Made by a program: the position numbers and the translations under genes. Source: Nemertoderma westbladi (lineage: Eukaryota; Xenacoelomorpha; Nemertodermatida; Nemertodermatidae). From it: a stretch of 64,000 nucleotides of DNA. Below, one piece after another: positions 9,893 through 23,900 of this stretch (its first letter is position 1; the number at the start of each line of letters is the position of its first letter). The stretch spans positions 1-64,000 of the forward strand of contig JAUCBJ010001936.1 in NCBI GenBank assembly GCA_032718475.1. Direction: 5' to 3'. The notes under the pieces were generated by a model. That model was not told the DNA's origin, did not search any database, and saw only the letters and a list, made by a program, of their open reading frames with translations.

Positions 9893-10917
9893 AGGATCGG
9901 CATGCTGCATTGCGCAGCTGCATTTTTAAGAATGCTGTGCCGGCTTATCGACAAAATTGCACCGCCACAACTCCCTATCACCCATGAGATTTGCTAGATC
10001 ATCCGCATCTTCAAGGCCAGTGTCCTTTAAGATGCGTCTCAAGAAAGTCATGGGCTGTCCACCATGCTTATTCACTCCATGAGGCTGCCAAAGTACAAGA
10101 TTATGCACTGGATGGTCCTCACGGCGAAAGCAATGTCCTGCAAAGCGGAGGCGATTTTGTTCTAGTGTCAAGCTTGGAGGATCCAATGAGACACCTCCAA
10201 TGTTATATAGTGTCTGGTTGGAGATGTGTGCATTGGACTTGACACAATGAACCCGGCGTAGCATTCTTGTGAATGTGCCGTCCAGAGATTGGGTGTCCTC
10301 AGCAGTTAGAGCCCAGCATGGACTCCCATAGAGGAGTACTGGAACTACTGCTGCTCTAAATAACCGGACCTTAAGTTTCCGATTAATTCTCGGTGACTTC
10401 CAAATCCTGGAAAGCCTATTCAAGGCTGCCCATGCCTTTCCCTTACGTATTCGAAGGTCCTCACCTGACTTCCGGATCCATGATCCCAGGTAACAGAAGT
10501 CATCCACATCCACAAGTTTGTCCCCCACAAAGTGTCAAGTGTCATCCACAAGTCAAGCATACCATCTTTTGAGCTTATGCTCATCCGATCAGAGAGTTGC
10601 TGAGGACTTTCAAAGTTAACTGTCAATATTTTGGTCTTTCTGGAGTTAATAAAAAGACCAACACTAGAAGCAGCATGTTCTAATGAGCTGAGGAGCCGTT
10701 GGGCTCCCTCTAGTGATTCTGAGAGTACTACTAAGTCATCAGCAAAGTCTAGATCAGTTAGGTACTTGGCAGGATTTCCTCGACTTCTGGAGCCAATAGG
10801 TGGAGTTATCATCACCCCATCATCATTATGATGATCTAAGGACATGCGTAGAACATAGTCAACAACAATTATGAACAAGAATGGTGCAAGTGTTCCATGT
10901 TGTTCGGAAAATTTCAA
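9893..10917 (-). mobile_element. LINE (non-LTR retrotransposon) 3' fragment with reverse transcriptase, copy 2; frameshifted
   Basis: On the minus strand, 10917 to about 10540 encodes RT palm sequence: GTLAPFLFIIVVDYVLR, then LTDLDFADDLVVLSES (the FADD box holding the catalytic Asp pair), then VGLFINSRKTKIL. A frameshift near 10530, next to a short duplicated GTCAAGTGTCATCCACAAG-like stretch, moves the reading into a second frame (about 10528-9926). That frame encodes the post-RT region, with DFCYLGSWI, KVRLFRAAVVPVLLYGSPCW and LDGTFTRMLRRV. The endonuclease and the start of RT are missing (5' truncation, usual for LINEs). It is a pseudogene, likely of an APE-type clade that I cannot name with confidence. 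Two other copies lie in the same orientation nearby. Confidence 0.88.
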
Positions 10918-11689
10918 ATAAGCTAAATCAACACAAACAGGTTACATAAACTCCTGGATTACAGCCCAAACCCTAATTAAAACTGTCTTGTAACCCTATC
11001 CTAAAGATTGTGAAATAATTCGGGTAAATAGTGATTGTCCGACATTCAAAAACAATTCTAGATCTGGTAGAATTCGACAGCAGGGGCTTCACTTTATCAT
11101 TAACCACATGCAATAAGGACTATGTATGAGATCATTGCGACAAACTAGGTAAAGATGGTTAAAATTTAACATTAAACACATTTTATACACCTAAATGCTA
11201 TTATCATCTTTTATTTGCTTTGCAGATTCGGAAAATTGCTGCTCCTTTTAACAAAATTGAAGACAATTTCGGTAGACGATATCTGTCAACTCTTCTTCAA
11301 CAACATCATCGACCGACATAATGTAAACAGAGTCATCTTCCAGATAATGAAGGAATAACTGAAATGTTTACCAACTGCTTCAGCCAATTCATGGGAAGTC
11401 CTTAATTATACAGTAGTTGTGTGTAAACGAGTTCATAAACTACTGTAGGCCTAGACCTAGATCTATGTACAAGGGTGCAGCAACAACATAAAAGTTATTT
11501 CTTGAATTTTTCACTACGTTCTTGAGTTTGTTTATTTTTTAAGCACCTCCCACCCCCCCTAAAGCTTGTAAAGCTCTTAAACAATATTAAATCTAACAAG
11601 TTACTGCAACCAAATGTAAATCGTGTGAGGCGGATGTTTAGAAGGGCGCGCCACAGTAACCCTTAATGTTACATTTACTCACCTCATCT
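10918..11689. other. Intergenic spacer between LINE copies
   Basis: AT-rich. A C-rich patch (CACCTCCCACCCCCCC) lies near 11545. No gene or structured element seen. Confidence 0.5.
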
Positions 11690-12310
11690 AGTTCTACTGT
11701 GCCACCACCATGCAATCCACAATTTGCTTGCTATGAACCAGTGCGCATTAAGAATGCTATGCCGGCTTGTCGACAAAGTTGCACCTCCAGAACTATTATC
11801 CGCATCTTCAGGACCAGTCAGTGGCCCCAAATGGGCGTCTGAAATGGGCTGTCTACCATGCTTATTCACTCCATGAGGCCGCCAAAGCACAAGATTGTGC
11901 GCAGGTTGGTCCTCGGCGAAAGCAATAGCATGCGAAGCGGAGGCAGTTTTGATTAAGTGTCAAGCTTGGGGAACCAATGAGACACCTCCAATGTGATATA
12001 GTGTCTGGTTGGAGATGTGTGCATTGTGCTTTACACAGTGAACCCGACGTAGCATTCTTGTGAATGTGCCATCCCAAGATTTGGTGTCCTCAGCAGTTAG
12101 AACCCAGTATGGACCAGTATGAACCCAGGATGGTACACAGTACCCGATAGAGGAGTACTGGAACTACCGCTGCTCTAAATAATCGGACCTTAAGTTTCCG
12201 ACGTATCGTACAGTCTGTGAATTCCAAATCCTGGAAACCCCATTCAATGCGGCCCATGCCTTCCCTTTATTACGTAGGTCTTCATCACACAACCTCTGGA
12301 TCAATGATGG
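11690..12310 (-). mobile_element. Degenerate LINE 3' fragment, copy 3
   Basis: Same family and orientation as 9893-10917. It shares the 3' end (CATGCAATCCACAATT, also present in copy 1), the GTGTCTGGTTGGAGATGTGTGC region and the peptide LTLNQNCLRFACYCFRR in a broken frame. Several deletions and frameshifts make it non-functional. A local near-repeat (ACCCAGTATGGACCAGTATGAACCCAGG) occurs around 12101-12130. Confidence 0.75.
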
Positions 12311-12757
12311 ATTGAATCATTTTACGTTACATGGACTCTTCTCGGTTGATGTCATATTAATCACTTGTTCAGGACTAATTATATCTGTTTAAACCTCCGT
12401 AAAGAGTTGTGTTTGGAAAATTGAATTATATTTTTTACTCATATTCATAGATTGAATTCTGTCGTTCTATATTAAATTTGTATAATTATCAACATTTAAT
12501 TATTGTTGCTACATTACGAGATATATTTCTGTAAAATTAACTCATTTAAGACGGTTTATAGTAAACTTGTGGCTAAATATGTTTATTTTTCAGTTCGCAT
12601 GTAAACTTCCTACAATTTGTGCCATGTGCGTGCATCAATGTATGTAATAATGTTAATATTATATGAATTACACTCACCCCACAACAATTAACTTATTATT
12701 ATTAAAATGCTCTTCAACAAAATGTTCAGATAGATGGGAGAGAGTGAAGGGTGGGTG
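12311..12757. other. AT-rich intergenic spacer
   Basis: No gene or RNA recognised. It leads into the left target-site duplication of the hAT-like element at 12758. Confidence 0.45.
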
Positions 12758-12765
12758 GGTAGGTA

Positions 12766-13696
12766 TAGTAGAATTGAAACAGAGACTTGTAACTGATCTC
12801 TGGATTCTCCGGGCTATTTTTTGGTCTCCGGATAGGTCTCTGGTTCCCGGGTATTGAAAACACAGATTTTACCCAGAGATCAGTGATTTTACAAATTAGA
12901 AATAGATATTTAAAAATAGATCCTGTACAACACAAAATGTGAAATGAAGATAATTTTTCACAAATTTTTTACAATTAATTATTTCTTTAATTTTTAACTA
13001 TTTTTCATACACTGCTTCAACACAATTATATATTCACTTTTACACTATTTCTAATAAATGTAATGTACCGATAATCTTCTATTTAATTAATTTAAGGTGC
13101 GTTTAATTTTAAGTTAAATTAGCACCTAAAGATGGTTCTTCGTTAAGGATAAGGGCGCTTAATTTGAGCACTCATAATGTTTAAAAGTGAAAGAAAGGGC
13201 TGATCTCCATTCAATTTGTTATAGGATAGATAATATGACGACCAAATGAAGAGAACGAGCGTAACGAGGCTTGTAAATGGGGCGAGTAGAGTACTATACC
13301 TGTGCACTAAGTATTCGTAAATGACTAAGTTTATAGTATATTGAAATATATATAATATGATTTGAACAATTGTAAAATAAGTGCCTTTAATTAACAAAGT
13401 ACCTGTACCTATGGCGCAAAACAAATTAATGTAACATATTATTAACAATAAAACAAAATAAGAACGAATTAATAAACAAATAACCAAATTAATATTAATT
13501 AATCCGCCCAAACTGTACGTGCGCTTATTTTCTTACAGTGCTATGTGCTATAGCGGAGTAATCAAATTGTAAGTAGAAAAATAAGCAAAGTCTCTGATCT
13601 CCGGCTCTGGTCTCCGGTATTTTTCAAAATAATTATCCGGGTGGGTCTCTGGTTCACCGGGATTAAGAAAAACAGGTCTCTGTTTCAACTCTAGTA
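12766..13696. mobile_element. Candidate non-autonomous hAT-like DNA transposon (931 bp)
   Basis: The left end TAGTAGAATTGAAACAGAGAC and the inverted right end TACTAGAGTTGAAACAGAGAC match at 19 of 21 positions. They are flanked by the same 8 bp, GGTAGGTA (12758-12765 and 13697-13704). Subterminal blocks near both ends share GGTCTCTGGTT, CCGGGT and TCTCCGG words, as transposase-binding repeats often do. The interior is AT-rich with no transposase frame. The 8-bp duplication is the hAT hallmark. The caution is that GGTAGGTA is itself a short repeat, so the duplication is weaker evidence than it looks. Confidence 0.6.
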
Positions 13697-13704
13697 GGTA
13701 GGTA

Positions 13705-14933
13705 GTAGGAAATACCTACAAGACACTAATTTGTTATTAAATATATAATTTTAAAGTAAGTTGGATACAATAGAGTCCAGCCAGGATGGTATTTTGAAAA
13801 GTTATTTAACACGATGCGATGATTTAAAACAATGTTTAAGCAATAACACGTCGGATTTACTAACATCTAGCAGAATAACCAACAACAATTGCACATGGAG
13901 TCAAAGTGTAATTAGGAATATTTCGGGTATCGTGTGAATTAAATTCTTCTTAAACGATAAACCGAAATAAAGTATTTAGCACAAACTAACATTGATCATA
14001 AAGCAATAATGCGGTGTAATAAGCGCTTTCTATTTAATAAATAAATGAATATAACGAAACACACTGATAAACACAATCTACTATCGAAAAAATATACCGT
14101 TTATTGCTCTAATAAATATCGTCAATTAACAAATAGTTTAGAGAATATTATAGATGGCTTAGTAGATAATTTAGTAATTAATAAGTTACACCTAATTACA
14201 ATGCCAATGTTATAATTACAATTTCAATGTTAATGTCCTGATTCTATGTTTTTTGTAGAAATGGGATGTAAGACTCGAATGTTTACCTTTTTAGTTTAAT
14301 TAAAATTCCGTACGATGAAAAATAACTGATCAATACTAAATAGGTTTAGTTTTTTACATAAATAATTACAATTTATTGAAAAGCAGCGCACATACTGCAG
14401 ATTACAAATATATTACGTTTTATAGCACTTTATATGAGCCTGACTCGAGTTTAATAAAATAAAGATAATCTGAAACAAAAACTATTAATCAATTCCGATT
14501 CAGTCTAGTTAACCTATCAAAAAAATAACTACCTCCCTGTCTAACAATAATATAAACCAATTATTGTCAATCTAACGCGAACGAATAATACATGACTTAG
14601 AATACGCACCAAATTCTTACACTGTTACTTTTATTGGAATTTAATTTTAATTTGGAAGCCTACAAAAATTATCAAAATATTACGGCAAGTGAAATTGGCG
14701 AGATGTTAAAACTTTAAATCACTAAATATTATTTAATTAAAAGTAAATTAGGCTAATTATTTGCCTATAAATTATATCAAATGACCCAACATTATTTATA
14801 AATGTAGCGATAAACAAATATTTACAAAAAAAACGGAATTTAGGCAAAACTACACCCTGGGTGTGGGGTGGGTATATTCTGAAGTTTTACTTGCTAACTT
14901 TTTATATATAAACATCGGTAGGGTCTATATTAA
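13705..14933. other. AT-rich spacer left of the 39-bp satellite
   Basis: Very AT-rich, without gene-like frames or RNA genes. The DNA just before the array (about 14850-14930) holds a short G-rich patch (GGGTGTGGGGTGGG). No other structure seen. Confidence 0.5.
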
Positions 14934-17900
14934 TTAGTCAATCAGCGTGTAACTAACTACTTAACTAACCACGTGATCAATCAGTGTGTAACTAACTACT
15001 TAACTAACCACGTGATCAATCAGTGTGTAACTAACTACTTAACTAACCACGTGATCAATCAGTGTGTAACTAACTACTTAACTAACCACGTGATCAATCA
15101 GTGTGTAACTAACTGCTTAACTAACCACGTGATCAATCAGTGTGTAACTAACTACTTAACTAACCACGTGATCAATCAGTGTGTAACTAACTGCTTAACT
15201 AACCACGTGATCAATCAGTGTGTAACTAACTGCTTAACTAACCACGTGATCAATCAGTGTGTAACTAACTGCTTAACTAACCACGTGATCAATCAGTGTG
15301 TAACTAACTGCTTAACTAACCACGTGATCAATCAGTGTGTAACTAACTGCTTAACTAACCACGTGATCAATCAGTGTGTAACTAACTGCTTAACTAACCA
15401 CGTGATCAATCAGTGTGTAACTAACTGCTTAACTAACCACGTGATCAATCAGTGTGTAACTAACTGCTTAACTAACCACGTGATCAATCAGTGTGTAACT
15501 AACTGCTTAACTAACCACGTGATCAATCAGTGTGTAACTAACTGCTTAACTAACCACGTGATCAATCAGTGTGTAACTAACTACTTAACTAACCACGTGA
15601 TCAATCAGTGTGTAACTAACTACTTAACTGACCACGTGATCAATCAGTGTGTAACTAACTGCTTAACTAACCACGTGATCAATCAGTGTGTAACTAACTG
15701 CTTAACTAACCACGTGATCAATCAGTGTGTAACTAACTGCTTAACTAACCACGTGATCAATCAGTGTGTAACTAACTGCTTAACTAACCACGTGATCAAT
15801 CAGTGTGTAACTAACTGCTTAACTAACCACGTGATCAATCAGTGTGTAACTAACTGCTTAACTAACCACGTGATCAATCAGTGTGTAACTAACTGCTTAA
15901 CTAACCACGTGATCAATCAGTGTGTAACTAACTGCTTAACTAACCACGTGATCAATCAGTGTGTAACTAACTGCTTAACTAACCACGTGATCAATCAGTG
16001 TGTAACTAACTGCTTAACTAACCACGTGATCAATCAGAGTGTAACTAACTGCTTAACTAACCACGTGATCAATCAGTGTGTAACTAACTGCTTAACTAAC
16101 CACGTGATCAATCAGAGTGTAACTAACTGCTTAACTAACCACGTGATCAATCAGTGTGTAACTAACTGCTTAACTAACCACGTGATCAATCAGAGTGTAA
16201 CTAACTGCTTAACTAACCACGTGATCAATCAGAGTGTAACTAACTGCTTAACTAACCACGTGATCAATCAGAGTGTAACTAACTGCTTAACTAACCACGT
16301 GATCAATCAGAGTGTAACTAACTGCTTAACTAACCACGTGATCAATCAGTGTGTAACTAACTGCTTAACTAACCACGTGATCAATCAGTGTGTAACTAAC
16401 TGCTTAACTAACCACGTGATCAATCAGAGTGTAACTAACTGCTTAACTAACCACGTGATCAATCAGAGTGTAACTAACTGCTTAACTAACCACGTGATCA
16501 ATCAGTGTGTAACTAACTACTTAACTAACCACGTGATCAATCAGTGTGTAACTAACTACTTAACTGACCACGTGATCAATCAGTGTGTAACTAACTGCTT
16601 AACTAACCACGTGATCAATCAGTGTGTAACTAACTACTTAACTAACCACGTGATCAATCAGTGTGTAACTAACTGCTTAACTAACCACGTGATCAATCAG
16701 TGTGTAACTAACTGCTTAACTAACCACGTGATCAATCAGAGTGTAACTAACTGCTTAACTAACCACGTGATCAATCAGTGTGTAACTAACTGCTTAACTA
16801 ACCACGTGATCAATCAGTGTGTAACTAACTACTTAACTAACCACGTGATCAATCAGTGTGTAACTAACTGCTTAACTAACCACGTGATCAATCAGTGTGT
16901 AACTAACTACTTAACTAACCACGTGATCAATCAGTGTGTAACTAACTACTTAACTAACCACGTGATCAATCAGTGTGTAACTAACTGCTTAACTAACCAC
17001 GTGATCAATCAGTGTGTAACTAACTGCTTAACTAACCACGTGATCAATCAGAGTGTAACTAACTGCTTAACTAACCACGTGATCAATCAGTGTGTAACTA
17101 ACTGCTTAACTAACCACGTGATCAATCAGTGTGTAACTAACTACTTAACTAACCACGTGATCAATCAGTGTGTAACTAACTGCTTAACTAACCACGTGAT
17201 CAATCAGTGTGTAACTAACTACTTAACTAACCACGTGATCAATCAGTGTGTAACTAACTACTTAACTAACCACGTGATCAATCAGTGTGTAACTAACTAC
17301 TTAACTAACCACGTGATCAATCAGTGTGTAACTAACTACTTAACTAACCACGTGATCAATCAGTGTGTAACTAACTACTTAACTAACCACGTGATCAATC
17401 AGTGTGTAACTAACTACTTAACTAACCACGTGATCAATCAGTGTGTAACTAACTACTTAACTAACCACGTGATCAATCAGTGTGTAACTAACTGCTTAAC
17501 TAACCACGTGATCAATCAGTGTGTAACTAACTACTTAACTAACCACGTGATCAATCAGTGTGTAACTAACTACTTAACTAACCACGTGATCAATCAGTGT
17601 GTAACTAACTACTTAACTAACCACGTGATCAATCAGTGTGTAACTAACTACTTAACTAACCACGTGATCAATCAGTGTGTAACTAACTACTTAACTAACC
17701 ACGTGATCAATCAGTGTGTAACTAACTACTTAACTAACCACGTGATCAATCAGAGTGTAACTAACTGCTTAACTAACCACGTGATCAATCAGAGTGTAAC
17801 TAACTGCTTAACTAACCACGTGATCAATCAGAGTGTAACTAACTACTTAACTAACCACGTGATCAATCAGTGTGTAACTAACTACTTAACTAACCACGTG

Positions 17901-20900
17901 ATCAATCAGTGTGTAACTAACTACTTAACTAACCACGTGATCAATCAGTGTGTAACTAACTGCTTAACTAACCACGTGATCAATCAGTGTGTAACTAACT
18001 ACTTAACTAACCACGTGATCAATCAGTGTGTAACTAACTACTTAACTAACCACGTGATCAATCAGTGTGTAACTAACTACTTAACTAACCACGTGATCAA
18101 TCAGTGTGTAACTAACTACTTAACTAACCACGTGATCAATCAGAGTGTAACTAACTACTTAACTAACCACGTGATCAATCAGTGTGTAACTAACTACTTA
18201 ACTAACCACGTGATCAATCAGTGTGTAACTAACTGCTTAACTAACCACGTGATCAATCAGTGTGTAACTAACTGCTTAACTAACCACGTGATCAATCAGT
18301 GTGTAACTAACTACTTAACTAACCACGTGATCAATCAGTGTGTAACTAACTACTTAACTAACCACGTGATCAATCAGTGTGTAACTAACTACTTAACTAA
18401 CCACGTGATCAATCAGTGTGTAACTAACTACTTAACTAACCACGTGATCAATCAGAGTGTAACTAACTACTTAACTAACCACGTGATCAATCAGTGTGTA
18501 ACTAACTACTTAACTAACCACGTGATCAATCAGTGTGTAACTAACTACTTAACTAACCACGTGATCAATCAGAGTGTAACTAACTACTTAACTAACCACG
18601 TGATCAATCAGTGTGTAACTAACTACTTAACTAACCACGTGATCAATCAGTGTGTAACTAACTACTTAACTAACCACGTGATCAATCAGTGTGTAACTAA
18701 CTACTTAACTAACCACGTGATCAATCAGTGTGTAACTAACTACTTAACTAACCACGTGATCAATCAGTGTGTAACTAACTACTTAACTAACCACGTGATC
18801 AATCAGTGTGTAACTAACTACTTAACTAACCACGTGATCAATCAGTGTGTAACTAACTACTTAACTAACCACGTGATCAATCAGAGTGTAACTAACTACT
18901 TAACTAACCACGTGATCAATCAGTGTGTAACTAACTACTTAACTAACCACGTGATCAATCAGTGTGTAACTAACTACTTAACTAACCACGTGATCAATCA
19001 GTGTGTAACTAACTACTTAACTGACCACGTGATCAATCAGTGTGTAACTAACTGCTTAACTAACCACGTGATCAATCAGTGTGTAACTAACTACTTAACT
19101 AACCACGTGATCAATCAGAGTGTAACTAACTGCTTAACTAACCACGTGATCAATCAGAGTGTAACTAACTGCTTAACTAACCACGTGATCAATCAGAGTG
19201 TAACTAACTACTTAACTAACCACGTGATCAATCAGTGTGTAACTAACTACTTAACTAACCACGTGATCAATCAGTGTGTAACTAACTACTTAACTGACCA
19301 CGTGATCAATCAGTGTGTAACTAACTGCTTAACTAACCACGTGATCAATCAGTGTGTAACTAACTACTTAACTAACCACGTGATCAATCAGTGTGTAACT
19401 AACTACTTAACTAACCACGTGATCAATCAGTGTGTAACTAACTACTTAACTAACCACGTGATCAATCAGTGTGTAACTAACTGCTTAACTAACCACGTGA
19501 TCAATCAGTGTGTAACTAACTGCTTAACTAACCACGTGATCAATCAGAGTGTAACTAACTGCTTAACTAACCACGTGATCAATCAGAGTGTAACTAACTG
19601 CTTAACTAACCACGTGATCAATCAGTGTGTAACTAACTACTTAACTAACCACGTGATCAATCAGTGTGTAACTAACTACTTAACTGACCACGTGATCAAT
19701 CAGTGTGTAACTAACTGCTTAACTAACCACGTGATCAATCAGTGTGTAACTAACTACTTAACTAACCACGTGATCAATCAGTGTGTAACTAACTACTTAA
19801 CTAACCACGTGATCAATCAGTGTGTAACTAACTACTTAACTAACCACGTGATCAATCAGTGTGTAACTAACTACTTAACTGACCACGTGATCAATCAGTG
19901 TGTAACTAACTGCTTAACTAACCACGTGATCAATCAGTGTGTAACTAACTGCTTAACTAACCACGTGATCAATCAGTGTGTAACTAACTACTTAACTAAC
20001 CACGTGATCAATCAGTGTGTAACTAACTACTTAACTGACCACGTGATCAATCAGTGTGTAACTAACTGCTTAACTAACCACGTGATCAATCAGTGTGTAA
20101 CTAACTACTTAACTGACCACGTGATCAATCAGTGTGTAACTAACTGCTTAACTAACCACGTGATCAATCAGTGTGTAACTAACTACTTAACTAACCACGT
20201 GATCAATCAGTGTGTAACTAACTACTTAACTGACCACGTGATCAATCAGTGTGTAACTAACTGCTTAACTAACCACGTGATCAATCAGTGTGTAACTAAC
20301 TACTTAACTAACCACGTGATCAATCAGTGTGTAACTAACTACTTAACTGACCACGTGATCAATCAGTGTGTAACTAACTGCTTAACTAACCACGTGATCA
20401 ATCAGTGTGTAACTAACTGCTTAACTAACCACGTGATCAATCAGTGTGTAACTAACTACTTAACTAACCACGTGATCAATCAGTGTGTAACTAACTGCTT
20501 AACTAACCACGTGATCAATCAGTGTGTAACTAACTGCTTAACTAACCACGTGATCAATCAGTGTGTAACTAACTGCTTAACTAACCACGTGATCAATCAG
20601 TGTGTAACTAACTACTTAACTGACCACGTGATCAATCAGTGTGTAACTAACTGCTTAACTAACCACGTGATCAATCAGTGTGTAACTAACTACTTAACTA
20701 ACCACGTGATCAATCAGTGTGTAACTAACTGCTTAACTAACCACGTGATCAATCAGTGTGTAACTAACTACTTAACTGACCACGTGATCAATCAGTGTGT
20801 AACTAACTGCTTAACTAACCACGTGATCAATCAGTGTGTAACTAACTACTTAACTAACCACGTGATCAATCAGTGTGTAACTAACTACTTAACTGACCAC

Positions 20901-23900
20901 GTGATCAATCAGTGTGTAACTAACTGCTTAACTAACCACGTGATCAATCAGTGTGTAACTAACTGCTTAACTAACCACGTGATCAATCAGTGTGTAACTA
21001 ACTACTTAACTAACCACGTGATCAATCAGTGTGTAACTAACTACTTAACTGACCACGTGATCAATCAGTGTGTAACTAACTGCTTAACTAACCACGTGAT
21101 CAATCAGTGTGTAACTAACTGCTTAACTAACCACGTGATCAATCAGTGTGTAACTAACTACTTAACTAACCACGTGATCAATCAGTGTGTAACTAACTAC
21201 TTAACTGACCACGTGATCAATCAGTGTGTAACTAACTGCTTAACTAACCACGTGATCAATCAGTGTGTAACTAACTGCTTAACTAACCACGTGATCAATC
21301 AGTGTGTAACTAACTGCTTAACTAACCACGTGATCAATCAGTGTGTAACTAACTACTTAACTAACCACGTGATCAATCAGTGTGTAACTAACTACTTAAC
21401 TGACCACGTGATCAATCAGTGTGTAACTAACTGCTTAACTAACCACGTGATCAATCAGTGTGTAACTAACTACTTAACTAACCACGTGATCAATCAGTGT
21501 GTAACTAACTACTTAACTGACCACGTGATCAATCAGTGTGTAACTAACTGCTTAACTAACCACGTGATCAATCAGTGTGTAACTAACTGCTTAACTAACC
21601 ACGTGATCAATCAGTGTGTAACTAACTACTTAACTAACCACGTGATCAATCAGTGTGTAACTAACTGCTTAACTAACCACGTGATCAATCAGTGTGTAAC
21701 TAACTGCTTAACTAACCACGTGATCAATCAGTGTGTAACTAACTACTTAACTAACCACGTGATCAATCAGTGTGTAACTAACTACTTAACTAACCACGTG
21801 ATCAATCAGTGTGTAACTAACTGCTTAACTAACCACGTGATCAATCAGTGTGTAACTAACTACTTAACTAACCACGTGATCAATCAGTGTGTAACTAACT
21901 GCTTAACTAACCACGTGATCAATCAGTGTGTAACTAACTGCTTAACTAACCACGTGATCAATCAGTGTGTAACTAACTACTTAACTAACCACGTGATCAA
22001 TCAGTGTGTAACTAACTACTTAACTAACCACGTGATCAATCAGTGTGTAACTAACTACTTAACTAACCACGTGATCAATCAGTGTGTAACTAACTACTTA
22101 ACTAACCACGTGATCAATCAGTGTGTAACTAACTACTTAACTAACCACGTGATCAATCAGTGTGTAACTAACTACTTAACTAACCACGTGATCAATCAGT
22201 GTGTAACTAACTACTTAACTAACCACGTGATCAATCAGAGTGTAACTAACTGCTTAACTAACCACGTGATCAATCAGTGTGTAACTAACTGCTTAACTAA
22301 CCACGTGATCAATCAGAGTGTAACTAACTGCTTAACTAACCACGTGATCAATCAGTGTGTAACTAACTGCTTAACTAACCACGTGATCAATCAGAGTGTA
22401 ACTAACTGCTTAACTAACCACGTGATCAATCAGTGTGTAACTAACTGCTTAACTAACCACGTGATCAATCAGTGTGTAACTAACTGCTTAACTAACCACG
22501 TGATCAATCAGTGTGTAACTAACTGCTTAACTAACCACGTGATCAATCAGTGTGTAACTAACTGCTTAACTAACCACGTGATCAATCAGTGTGTAACTAA
22601 CTGCTTAACTAACCACGTGATCAATCAGTGTGTAACAAACTACTTAACTAACCACGTGATCAATCAGTGTGTAACTAACTGCTTAACTAACCACGTGATC
22701 AATCAGAGTGTAACTAACTGCTTAACTAACCACGTGATCAATCAGTGTGTAACTAACTGCTTAACTAACCACGTGATCAATCAGTGTGTAACTAACTGCT
22801 TAACTAACCACGTGATCAATCAGTGTGTAACTAACTGCTTAACTAACCACGTGATCAATCAGTGTGTAACTAACTACTTAACTAACCACGTGATCAATCA
22901 GTGTGTAACTAACTACTTAACTAACCACGTGATCAATCAGTGTGTAACTAACTACTTAACTAACCACGTGATCAATCAGTGTGTAACTAACTACTTAACT
23001 AACCACGTGATCAATCAGTGTGTAACTAACTACTTAACTAACCACGTGATCAATCAGTGTGTAACAAACTGCTTAACTAACCACGTGATCAATCAGTGTG
23101 TAACTAACTACTTAACTAACCACGTGATCAATCAGTGTGTAACTAACTACTTAACTAACCACGTGATCAATCAGTGTGTAACAAACTGCTTAACTAACCA
23201 CGTGATCAATCAGTGTGTAACTAACTACTTAACTAACCACGTGATCAATCAGTGTGTAACTAACTGCTTAACTAACCACGTGATCAATCAGTGTGTAACT
23301 AACTACTTAACTAACCACGTGATCAATCAGTGTGTAACTAACTACTTAACTAACCACGTGATCAATCAGTGTGTAACTAACTGCTTAACTAACCACGTGA
23401 TCAATCAGTGTGTAACTAACTGCTTAACTAACCACGTGATCAATCAGTGTGTAACTAACTACTTAACTAACCACGTGATCAATCAGTGTGTAACTAACTG
23501 CTTAACTAACCACGTGATCAATCAGTGTGTAACTAACTACTTAACTAACCACGTGATCAATCAGTGTGTAACTAACTACTTAACTAACCACGTGATCAAT
23601 CAGTGTGTAACTAACTACTTAACTAACCACGTGATCAATCAGTGTGTAACTAACTGCTTAACTAACCACGTGATCAATCAGTGTGTAACTAACTGCTTAA
23701 CTAACCACGTGATCAATCAGTGTGTAACTAACTGCTTAACTAACCACGTGATCAATCAGTGTGTAACTAACTACTTAACTAACCACGTGATCAATCAGTG
23801 TGTAACAAACTGCTTAACTAACCACGTGATCAATCAGTGTGTAACTAACTACTTAACTAACCACGTGATCAATCAGTGTGTAACAAACTACTTAACTGAC

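Noticed and set aside
13143-13511. A 122-codon minus-strand hydrophobic frame
   Set aside because: Lies within the AT-rich interior of the hAT-like element. The Ile/Leu/Tyr-rich composition is what AT-rich DNA gives by chance.
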